Source of the DNA: an uncultured bacterium
GTDB lineage: Bacteria; Verrucomicrobiota; Kiritimatiellia; RFP12; UBA1067
Reading direction: 5' to 3'
Assembly: GCA_900547945.1 (NCBI GenBank)
Contig: URIT01000090.1
Location: forward strand, 1 to 13,554
DNA: 13,554 nt
Below are positions 6,953 through 13,554 of this stretch, piece by piece; the stretch's first letter is position 1; each line of letters opens with the position of its first letter. The notes beneath the pieces are model-generated. The model was not told the origin of the DNA. It did no database searches and worked only from the letters and a program-made list of their open reading frames with translations. The position numbers and the translations under genes were made by a program.

Positions 6953-9900
6953 CTACCGCAGGATCAGCATCGTCCCCTTCTGGAGGCTAAGCTTCAGTTC
7001 GTGGCCGCGCGCGAAGACGCGCCAGGTGCCGCTGCCGGGCACGTGGATGGCGGGCAGCGCGCCCGCCACCGTCCCGTCCACCGTCGCGATCGTCATCGCC
7101 GCACCCGTCGTCGGCAGGCGGTCGGCCCGCTCGAACGCGAAGGACGCCCCCTCGGGGAAGGCGAGGTCGCCCGTCACGTGCATCACCTTGCCGGCGGCGA
7201 TCTCGGCCCCGTCGAGGATCCACGTCCGGATCGACGTCGAGCCCGCGATGTCGCCGAGGCCGCGATACGTCGTAAACGCATACGCGCCGTCGCCGACGAT
7301 CACCTTCGCGCCCGCCGCGACCGCGATCTCCAGCTCGCGCGGCGCCGCAGGCTCGTAGCCGTCGCGCGTCAGCGAGAACACCGCGCCGTGCGCGGCGTCG
7401 ACGAGGTCTACATAGTTGGCGATGTTCGTGGAGGCCGTGCCGTCCGCGTTGACGGGCTCGTCCGTCGGATTCCAGACGAGTCCGCGCCGCGCCGGCCACG
7501 CGCCGGACGCGGACGCCCCCGCGCCGCCCATTCCGTTGTACGCCGCCACGTAGAAGCGGTGGGGCCCGGGCGCGACCGTGATGCGGCCGGCCGTCGGCGT
7601 CGCCCAGCGACCCGCGAAGACCTCCGTCTCGTCGATGACGAGCGTGATGCCGTCGTCGATGAGGCCCGCGAACGTCCACGTCTGCGCCGTCGCGTTCGTG
7701 TTCCAGATGTAGCCGGAGTAGAACACGTTCATGTGGTCCTTCCAAAGGGAGGTCTCGTTCACGCCGTTCGTGTAGAGATAGACGAGCGAGGTCGAGACGG
7801 CCTCCTTGAAGACGGGCTGCGCCCTGAACTCCGCCCCGCGCTCCTCCGCCGTCGCGTGGGCGTGCGCAGCCTCCCAGAGGCCCGGGCCGACCTGCGGCAG
7901 GCGGAGCGTGCCCTCCCGCACCTCGATCGGCTTCGCGCTGTCAAGGACCGGCTCAAGGTCGAAGACGCCCGGGCCCGTCTTGGTGAACGACGCCGCCGTG
8001 AACGCACCCGACACGTTCGCGACGCCGCCGCTCGTCGCCGTGACCGCGCCGAACGTCCATGTCCTCCCGCCGCCGTCGAACGTGCCGCCCGTCAACGCGA
8101 GCGCGCAACCCTCCGGCAGCGCGCGGTCGTTCCCCGCGACGAGCGTGCCGCCCGCCACCTCCACGGGCCCCGCAAAGGTGTTCGCGGCGTTCAGGACGAG
8201 CCGCCCCGCGCCCTTCTTCACGAGGCCGCCGGAGGCGTTCGCCGCCAGCGGCAGGTCCGCCAGCACGATTTCGTTCGTCCAGCCGCCGCGCGCGAGCGTC
8301 GCCTTGGCCCATGTGTAGTCCACGCCCGGGCACGTCACCTCGATGCCCGTCACGACGCCGCGCTCGGAATCGAAGACCGCGTGCGCCCAGGCGTTCGTCC
8401 CGTCGCCGGAGATCGTGACGTAGGGCGAACCGATGTAGTTCCCCGGCACGGTGCAGGGCTCCGGCAGCGGGATCGACGCGATGCCCTGTCCGGTGGGCGC
8501 GACGAGCGGCACGTCGATCGTGCAGGCGTACCCCCCCGTGTCGAAGACGGCCCCGCCCGGATAGACGTACACCGCGTCGACCGGGCGCGCGGCGTCGGCG
8601 GCCGTCTGCTTGAAGAGCGTGCCGGACTGAAGCGCCTTGAGCGTGCCGCCGTTGAAGTTCACGAAGGCCGTGTTGTCCTCGAACGGCACGGCAACATAGT
8701 TCCCCTCGGCGTCCTTCGGCCCGGAGTTGAGCGGCATGACCTGCGCCATCTTCCGGATATACTTCGCCTGCAGGACGCCGCCGTTGAGGTTGAGCGCGGC
8801 CACGCTGTTCGACTGCATCGCAAGGTCGATGCCCCCCTTGCAGGCGACGTCCGCGGCGTCCGTCGCCGTCAGCGCCGCATGCGCCCCGAAGGCCTTCCAG
8901 TTCCACGCGCCGCGCCCGACCTGGATGGCCCTGTCCGCCGTGAACGTCCCGCCCGAGAAGTAGGCCTCGCCGCGCCCTCCACCTGAGCCGATGGCGAACG
9001 TGTCGCCGGTGTTGGCCGCCTCGCCGCCCTTCTGCACCCACACGCCGCGCCCGTTGCCACCGCCGCCGATGGTCGTCCAGCCGGGCATCTGCATCCATCC
9101 CGCCATCTCCACGTAACCGCAGCCGTCGCTCCCGATGTTCATGTCGCTGCCGCCCCCGGTGCCGCCGCTGCGGAAGCGGGCCCCGGCGCGGATGTAGAGC
9201 GCCGCCGCGTCCGTCCGCCCCATGCCGGCGCCCACGCAGATGCGCCCCGTCATCGAGGCGCCGTCCTGCAGTTCGAGGACCGCACGGTAGGAAGCGTCCC
9301 TTCGGTACCGGGGATGTCCCATGTCCATCGAATAGACGCGCGTGGGGCTCTCGTTCGACGTCATGAAGCAGCCGCCGCTCTCGACGACGAGCTTCGCCGT
9401 CTCGGGCCACGCGCATCCCATGTAGGCGTTCGTGTGGCAATAGACGAGCGCGCCGCCGGGAACCGTCATCGTGCCGCCCGCGAGGTCAAGGAACCGCAGG
9501 TGCAGCTGCGCCCCCTCGGCCACGTCGAGGTTTCCCTCAAGGTTCATCAGGTCGCCCGTCGCCCAGTCGCCGCCCAGCCTCAGCGTGCCGGCGCCGGCGT
9601 GGCCGAGGAACCCGTCCGTCGAAACCGCCTCGTTGTAGGTCGTCGTCTCCCCCGCCGCGTTCCACAGCAGGGCCGCCGCGCCCTCTCTCACCACCTGCAC
9701 CTTGTCCGCCAGCGCCCGGTATTCCGCCACGCTCCACCCCGTCTCCACCGTCCCCGCGTCGTCGCGGGCGCGGGCGAGCAGACGGGCGTCCTTATGGGCC
9801 AGCCGGATGTCGCCCGCCCCCTCGCCGTGGGGGAGCGCCCCGGGGCTTTCCAGCCAGACGTCCCCGTTGCCGCTCACGGTGAGGCCGCCCGTGAACGTGT

Positions 9901-10909
9901 TCGCCGTGCCCATGAGCCGCACCACGCCGTTCCCCGTGGACGTCACGTTGAGGCCGCCCGCGCCCGTGATGTTCCCGGTGAAGGTCAGCGGCGGGAGCTT
10001 GGTCTCGGACGAAACCAGCGTCGCCTGGCCCGAGACGAGTTCCACCGGGCCGGCCCAGACGTTCCGGCCCGCCTCATCCGACCCGTACGTCAGCCGTTCG
10101 ACCTTCGCCCCGTCCCGCAGCACGAGCGTCCAGGGGAGGTTCCCCTTCGCCCCCTGGAGGATGACGCGCGCGCCGGAGGCGACCGTCAGGCGGTTCTCCG
10201 CGCCGCCGTTGAAGGTAAGCCCGCCCTCCAGGCAGAGCACCCCCGACTCGACGGCGATGTGCCCCGGATGCGCGAGGGCCGCCGACGTCAGGGCGAAGTA
10301 GCCGCGCACCGTGAGCGTATGGCCGTTCATGTCGAAGGTGCCCTCTCGGACATCGAGGCGGCCGTTCGCCTCGACGCCCGTGTAGAGGCAGTCGCCGCGC
10401 ATCGTCACCGGACTGATGCCGGGGTATTGGCTGTTCGCGACATTGCGGATGACGCCCATCTCCTCGTCCCCCTCCTTCATGCCCCGCCCGGTGATCGTGA
10501 ACGGCTCGCCCGAAACGAACCCGGACGTGTTCACCCCCACGGCGGACCCGTCCACCTCGAAGGTCGCACCGTCCGAGACGACCGTGCCCTTCGCGGCCGT
10601 GCCGAGCGCCCCGACTTCCCGTGCGCGCAGGTAGCCCTCTTCAACCCGCAGTTCGCCCGCCCAGCCCTGCGCCTTGAGGTTCGTCGCGATGACGAGCCGC
10701 CCCGCGCCGCGCTTGACAAGATCGACGCCCGTCCCAAGCGCCGCCGCGTCCTCCGCGCTCAGGGTGACGTCGGTCCCCGCCGCGACCGTGACAACATACG
10801 ACGCGCCCGTCGCCGCGTCCACCGCGCCGTTCTGCGCCGCCTCGACAAGCACGGGCAACAGCATCGCCGCGCATGCGCTCCCAAACTTCGCCACCGTGTC
10901 CATTCGCAT
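6953..10909 (-). CDS. Secreted autotransporter-type beta-strand-repeat protein with PA14-like domain
   Basis: A 1318-residue exported protein. AGGAG lies seven bases before the ATG at 10909; an upstream in-frame GTG at 10918 would put the start two bases after that motif, so ATG is chosen. The signal peptide spans residues 1-24, with hydrophobic ACAAMLLPVLVEA and a probable cut after VEA. Autotransporter-associated beta-strand repeats of the form [LF].K.G[AP]G.[LF].L…[FG]AG…V..G.L are near 63-94, 310-353, 895-923 and 975-1004. The middle (about 450-790) is Gly-rich solenoid-like sequence with many GG-T/A steps. A PA14-like carbohydrate-binding module is suggested at about 1039-1132 by a YLYTNG strand, W-T-F-A-G-L-I-D-D-G and a VAPGPHRFYVAAYN strand. 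The C-terminus is KLSLQKGTMLILR, with no visible outer-membrane barrel. An extracellular, possibly glycan-binding, role is inference from the modules. It has its own promoter and is followed by a protein of related design. Confidence 0.85.
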   Translation of the reverse strand: MRMDTVAKFGSACAAMLLPVLVEAAQNGAVDAATGASYVVTVAAGTDVTLSAEDAAALGTGVDLVKRGAGRLVIATNLKAQGWAGELRVEEGYLRAREVGALGTAAKGTVVSDGATFEVDGSAVGVNTSGFVSGEPFTITGRGMKEGDEEMGVIRNVANSQYPGISPVTMRGDCLYTGVEANGRLDVREGTFDMNGHTLTVRGYFALTSAALAHPGHIAVESGVLCLEGGLTFNGGAENRLTVASGARVILQGAKGNLPWTLVLRDGAKVERLTYGSDEAGRNVWAGPVELVSGQATLVSSETKLPPLTFTGNITGAGGLNVTSTGNGVVRLMGTANTFTGGLTVSGNGDVWLESPGALPHGEGAGDIRLAHKDARLLARARDDAGTVETGWSVAEYRALADKVQVVREGAAALLWNAAGETTTYNEAVSTDGFLGHAGAGTLRLGGDWATGDLMNLEGNLDVAEGAQLHLRFLDLAGGTMTVPGGALVYCHTNAYMGCAWPETAKLVVESGGCFMTSNESPTRVYSMDMGHPRYRRDASYRAVLELQDGASMTGRICVGAGMGRTDAAALYIRAGARFRSGGTGGGSDMNIGSDGCGYVEMAGWMQMPGWTTIGGGGNGRGVWVQKGGEAANTGDTFAIGSGGGRGEAYFSGGTFTADRAIQVGRGAWNWKAFGAHAALTATDAADVACKGGIDLAMQSNSVAALNLNGGVLQAKYIRKMAQVMPLNSGPKDAEGNYVAVPFEDNTAFVNFNGGTLKALQSGTLFKQTAADAARPVDAVYVYPGGAVFDTGGYACTIDVPLVAPTGQGIASIPLPEPCTVPGNYIGSPYVTISGDGTNAWAHAVFDSERGVVTGIEVTCPGVDYTWAKATLARGGWTNEIVLADLPLAANASGGLVKKGAGRLVLNAANTFAGPVEVAGGTLVAGNDRALPEGCALALTGGTFDGGGRTWTFGAVTATSGGVANVSGAFTAASFTKTGPGVFDLEPVLDSAKPIEVREGTLRLPQVGPGLWEAAHAHATAEERGAEFRAQPVFKEAVSTSLVYLYTNGVNETSLWKDHMNVFYSGYIWNTNATAQTWTFAGLIDDGITLVIDETEVFAGRWATPTAGRITVAPGPHRFYVAAYNGMGGAGASASGAWPARRGLVWNPTDEPVNADGTASTNIANYVDLVDAAHGAVFSLTRDGYEPAAPRELEIAVAAGAKVIVGDGAYAFTTYRGLGDIAGSTSIRTWILDGAEIAAGKVMHVTGDLAFPEGASFAFERADRLPTTGAAMTIATVDGTVAGALPAIHVPGSGTWRVFARGHELKLSLQKGTMLILR

Positions 10910-10950
10910 CGCGCTCACTCCTATTATGAAGATAAAAGAGAAACGTCAGT

Positions 10951-10978
10951 ATTATATCCCCCTCCCAGAACTTGTCAA
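10951..10978 (-). promoter_or_regulatory. Consensus sigma-70 promoter of the PA14-like protein gene
   Basis: On the minus strand perfect TTGACA (10973-10978) and perfect TATAAT (10951-10956) are 16 bases apart. The start site would be about 10944, leaving a 35-base AT-rich leader that contains AGGAG before the ATG at 10909. The promoter lies just downstream (in minus-strand sense) of the REP-like palindrome cluster. Confidence 0.85.
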
Positions 10979-11004
10979 CGCGGAATTTCATTTTTTCGTC
11001 CACC

Positions 11005-11172
11005 GGGAGGGTCGCGCTTGTCGCGACCGGGCAGGGTGCGGGAGGGTCGCGCTTGTCGCGACCTAGGGGGGTGCGGGAGGGTCGCGCTTGTCGCGACCTA
11101 GGGGGGTGCGGACGCGACAAGCGCGTCCCTCCCGGCGGCGGGGCAGGCGGACGCGACAAGCGCGTCCCTCCC
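11005..11172. repeat. Cluster of five REP-like GGAG-headed palindromes
   Basis: Five 19-base perfect hairpins lie in 168 bases: 11010-11028, 11045-11063, 11080-11098, 11110-11128 and 11149-11167. The first three read GGTCGCG-CTTGT-CGCGACC on the plus strand and are spaced exactly 35 bases apart, with similar linkers (TAGGGGGGTGC type). The last two are inverted (loop ACAAG on plus) and have stem GGACGCG/CGCGTCC. The stem position that differs is changed on both arms, so pairing is kept. In every unit GGAG lies immediately 5' of the hairpin in its own orientation (11006-11009, 11041-11044, 11076-11079; CTCC on plus at 11129-11132 and 11168-11171). A GGAG or GTAG head beside an imperfectly conserved palindrome in mixed orientation is the hallmark of REP elements moved by RAYT (Y1-type) transposases. 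No such transposase is in this window. The right-hand two units are inside the beta-helix coding frame. Confidence 0.88.
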
Positions 11173-13554
11173 GTGGAACGTGCCGCCGTGCTTATCACGC
11201 TCCGTGTCGAGGCGCAGGTCGTCCAGGTACCAGACGGAGGAGGTGGCGCCGTAGCAGATGAAGCCGATCCATGTAAGCGCCTTGAAGCGCGCGTCGAGGA
11301 ACGACGCGAACTCCGCCCGCGCGGACGCGCCGCCCCGGGGCGTGACGGTGAGCGACCACCGGCCCGCCCGGGGGCCCGAAAGCGGCAGCGCGAGCGCAAC
11401 GTCGTGCCAGACGCCGGGCCGCGCCGCGCAGAGGTCGCGCCCGTTCGCCGTGAACCGCCCCTTCTGGACGGTGAGGCGCACGCCGACCGTGAACGGCTCG
11501 TCCCCCGAATAGTCGCGCAGCTCGACGGTCGGCGTCGCCCCGTCCTCGACCTTGAGGGCGAACGCGAGCTTCGCGACGCCCGCCTCCACGCCGCACGCCG
11601 CCGTGACGATGGGCGTCCAGTCCGGCTTCAGGTCCGGCGCGTCGGCGAACCGAAGCGCCTTCCGCCCCTGCGCGGGATCGGCGTCCACGACCGCGAGCCG
11701 CCCCGGACGGCCGGGGTTGGCGTCGAGCGGCGCGAACGCCCCCATCGTGTGGGGGACGTTGCCGGCCGGGAAGCGCTCGAAGTCCGCCCGCAGCCGCTCG
11801 CGCCGGTACTTCGGCGCCTTCGGGGCGTCCTCGAAGGCGTCCCAGCACCGCTCCTCCGCGCACGCCCGCCACGCCGCGTCCGTGCCGTAGACGCCCGCCG
11901 CGTGCCAGTCGAACGGACGGAACCCGGCTGACAGCGCGGGCGAGCCGGGCCGCAGGCGCCAGTCGCCCTTCGCGGGATCGGCGAAGAGCGGGTCGGCGAG
12001 CGCCCCCCGCGCGTCGTGCCCCTGCGCGCGCCACTGCGCCCAGTCCGCCCCCTTGAACGCCGTCCCCTTCACGGCGCCCGCCGCGCACCAGTAGAGGTTG
12101 CCGTCCGCCACGACGTCCCGCATGGACGCGAAGCTCCCGCCGCCGCGCCAAGCCGCACCGTCGGGGTCCGTCCACCAGAAGACATTGTTCAGCACGCGGA
12201 CCGTCACATGGCCCTCGGCGCGCGAGCGCCACGCGCCGGCCTTCGAGAAGGCGAGGAAGAGGTTGTTGGAGTAGACGTTCTCGCGGCCGTAGTGCTGGTG
12301 GATCGCGCCGTCGCGGCAGCGCGCGACGAGGTTGTCGCGGAAGACGAGGCCCTGCGAGCCCTCGTCCGTGTAGAGGCCCCAGGCGGGCGAGCCGTTGCCC
12401 GCGTAGCCGTTCACCTCCCAGATCCAGTTGTTCGCCACCTCGCTGCCCGCGTTGTCGCCGAGCGTGTAGACGCCGCCCATGTCGGAGAGCGCGCCCTGCC
12501 CGATGTGGTGGATGCGGTTGAAGGCGATGCGGTTGCGGCGGTTGACCGTCGGCGCGTAACCCCACGTCCAGCCGAGCGACACGCCCGTGTAGAAGAAGTC
12601 GCAGATCTCATTGTGGACGACCGCGCAGTCGTGGGCGTGGCCGATCCACACGCCGATGCCCGCCTGGAGCGTACGCCCGCCGTGGCGGATGATCGAATCC
12701 TCCACGACGAGGTGCGAGGAGACGCCGGCCGCCTTCGCCGGGTCCCGGGGGTTGTCGCCGCCGAAGGCGATGCCGCCCGCGCCCAGGTCCTCCACGAGCG
12801 CGTGCCGCACGGCCACGTGCCGGCTGCCGGCGCGGAGGAGGAGGCCGTGCGCGCCCGTGTGGGCGATGCGGCAGTTCGTGAACGAGAGGTTCTCCACGCC
12901 CGCGCCCATCAGCGCCCCCTCCTGCACGTTCGCCGCCGCCTGGGCGTTGGCGACGCCCGTCGGGCCGATCCGGAACGCCGTGTACTCGAAGCCGATGCCC
13001 TCGAACGAAACGTCGCGCACGACCTCCCCCCGCGCGCGGTCGCCCGCGAACACGACGAGCGACGTCGCGACCGGCACGTGCGCGCGGGTCCGTTCGACCG
13101 TCTCCCCTTCACGCGGGATGTAGAGGAGCTTCCGCGCCTTGACGTCGTGGAACCACTCGCCGGGCGCGTCGAGCGCGGCGCGGAAGTTCTCCAGCGCGTA
13201 GCGGGGGCGCGTCGCGCACCAGAAGAAGAGCGGACGCTTCATCGCCTGCTTCATGACGAGGCGGCCCGACGCCGCGTCCAGCGATGCGACGTGCCCGTAG
13301 CCCATGTCCCAGCTCTGCCAGACGGCGACGGCGACGCGCGCAAGCTCGTCCGGCGGCAGCTGCGCGAGCGGCGCGACATCGGCCGCCTCGGCGAAGAACG
13401 CGCGGTTCGCGCACGTCTCGTCAGACTCCTTCATGTAGTGGTAGAAGCGGTTCGGCGTGCGCGCGCGCACCGCGCGGCGCCCCCCGACCCAGAGCTGGTC
13501 GAAGACGAGCCCGTCCGGCACCGCCGTCTCCCACACGCCGTCCGCGCCCGCCGT
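11098..13554 (-). CDS. Right-handed beta-helix protein with C-terminal jelly-roll, 5'-partial
   Basis: The frame is open to the window edge (819 codons including the stop), so the N-terminus and any signal peptide are missing. The visible start region (FDQLWVGGRRAVRARTPN near 18-35) resembles the N-terminal domain of beta-helix glycoside hydrolases. About 175-535 is a right-handed parallel beta-helix, with rungs such as VENLSFTNCRIAHTGAHG, VVHNEICDFFYTGVS, MGGVYTLGDNAGSEVANN and a WGLYTDEGSQG…HQHYG segment. It closes with LADPLFADPAKGDWRLRPGSPAL, common at the end of such helices. A LamG-like jelly-roll follows at about 590-790, ending WYLDDLRLD. The layout suggests a secreted polysaccharide-active enzyme; I think of GH141-like proteins, but that is tentative and catalytic residues cannot be named. 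The last residues (GRDALVASA twice, then PP) are translated from two REP-like palindromes, and the stop at 11098 lies at the edge of a third. Confidence 0.82.
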   Translation of the reverse strand, partial: TAGADGVWETAVPDGLVFDQLWVGGRRAVRARTPNRFYHYMKESDETCANRAFFAEAADVAPLAQLPPDELARVAVAVWQSWDMGYGHVASLDAASGRLVMKQAMKRPLFFWCATRPRYALENFRAALDAPGEWFHDVKARKLLYIPREGETVERTRAHVPVATSLVVFAGDRARGEVVRDVSFEGIGFEYTAFRIGPTGVANAQAAANVQEGALMGAGVENLSFTNCRIAHTGAHGLLLRAGSRHVAVRHALVEDLGAGGIAFGGDNPRDPAKAAGVSSHLVVEDSIIRHGGRTLQAGIGVWIGHAHDCAVVHNEICDFFYTGVSLGWTWGYAPTVNRRNRIAFNRIHHIGQGALSDMGGVYTLGDNAGSEVANNWIWEVNGYAGNGSPAWGLYTDEGSQGLVFRDNLVARCRDGAIHQHYGRENVYSNNLFLAFSKAGAWRSRAEGHVTVRVLNNVFWWTDPDGAAWRGGGSFASMRDVVADGNLYWCAAGAVKGTAFKGADWAQWRAQGHDARGALADPLFADPAKGDWRLRPGSPALSAGFRPFDWHAAGVYGTDAAWRACAEERCWDAFEDAPKAPKYRRERLRADFERFPAGNVPHTMGAFAPLDANPGRPGRLAVVDADPAQGRKALRFADAPDLKPDWTPIVTAACGVEAGVAKLAFALKVEDGATPTVELRDYSGDEPFTVGVRLTVQKGRFTANGRDLCAARPGVWHDVALALPLSGPRAGRWSLTVTPRGGASARAEFASFLDARFKALTWIGFICYGATSSVWYLDDLRLDTERDKHGGTFHGRDALVASACPAAGRDALVASAPP

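Noticed and set aside
10903..10918. GTG start at 10918 or ATG at 10903 for the PA14-like protein
   Set aside because: Spacing from AGGAG is two bases for the GTG and 13 for the later ATG; the ATG at 10909 has seven.
11005..11172. CRISPR-like array with 35-base period
   Set aside because: Only three regular units; the linkers are short and nearly identical, the orientation flips, and no cas genes are present. REP-like palindromes explain it better.

Overview
The window appears to hold DNA from two different organisms joined near position 1,418-1,440. The left part (1 to about 1,430) looks like a Clostridia-type Firmicute. It has a consensus sigma-A promoter, a textbook guanine-class purine riboswitch (C at the specificity position), an intrinsic terminator and a strong Shine-Dalgarno in front of a guanine deaminase gene. 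That gene loses its family C-terminus where the sequence changes character. From about 1,430 to the right end the DNA is very GC-rich, and every gene lies on the minus strand. The proteins fit the PVC superphylum (Kiritimatiellota, Lentisphaerota or Verrucomicrobiota, probably an animal-gut or similar lineage): giant secreted proteins with autotransporter-associated beta-strand repeats, LamG-like and PA14-like modules, a CesT-type type III secretion chaperone, and a beta-helix carbohydrate-active-type protein. The assignment rests on family content only.

Layout on the minus strand, in transcription order from the right edge. (1) 13554-11098: 5'-partial right-handed beta-helix protein with a C-terminal jelly-roll domain. 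Its last residues are translated from an intergenic repeat. (2) 11005-11172: five REP-like palindromes, each with a GGAG tetranucleotide beside the hairpin foot, three in one orientation and two in the other. (3) 10909-6953: 1318-aa secreted beta-strand-repeat/PA14-like protein behind a perfect TTGACA-16-TATAAT promoter. (4) 6746-3276: 1156-aa secreted protein with beta-strand repeats and two LamG-like domains, behind its own promoter. (5) 3163-2846: HU-family nucleoid protein with its own promoter and a strong terminator. (6) 2702-2259: CesT/Tir-type secretion chaperone. (7) 2124 to about 1430: unrecognised protein directly downstream of the chaperone, the classic place for its effector, but cut off by the junction.

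How the genes relate: the left module is a self-contained guanine-sensing switch on guanine catabolism. The right-hand genes suggest a cell that decorates or secretes very large beta-rich, carbohydrate-binding proteins and may deliver effectors by type III secretion. The most notable points are the riboswitch/guanine deaminase pairing, the chaperone-effector candidate, and the REP-like palindrome cluster that has become part of a protein C-terminus. The junction means no functional link between the left and right parts should be inferred. Long plus-strand open frames across 2,200-13,100 are Arg-rich antisense shadows caused by high GC and are not annotated. No tRNA, rRNA, CRISPR array or transposase was seen.
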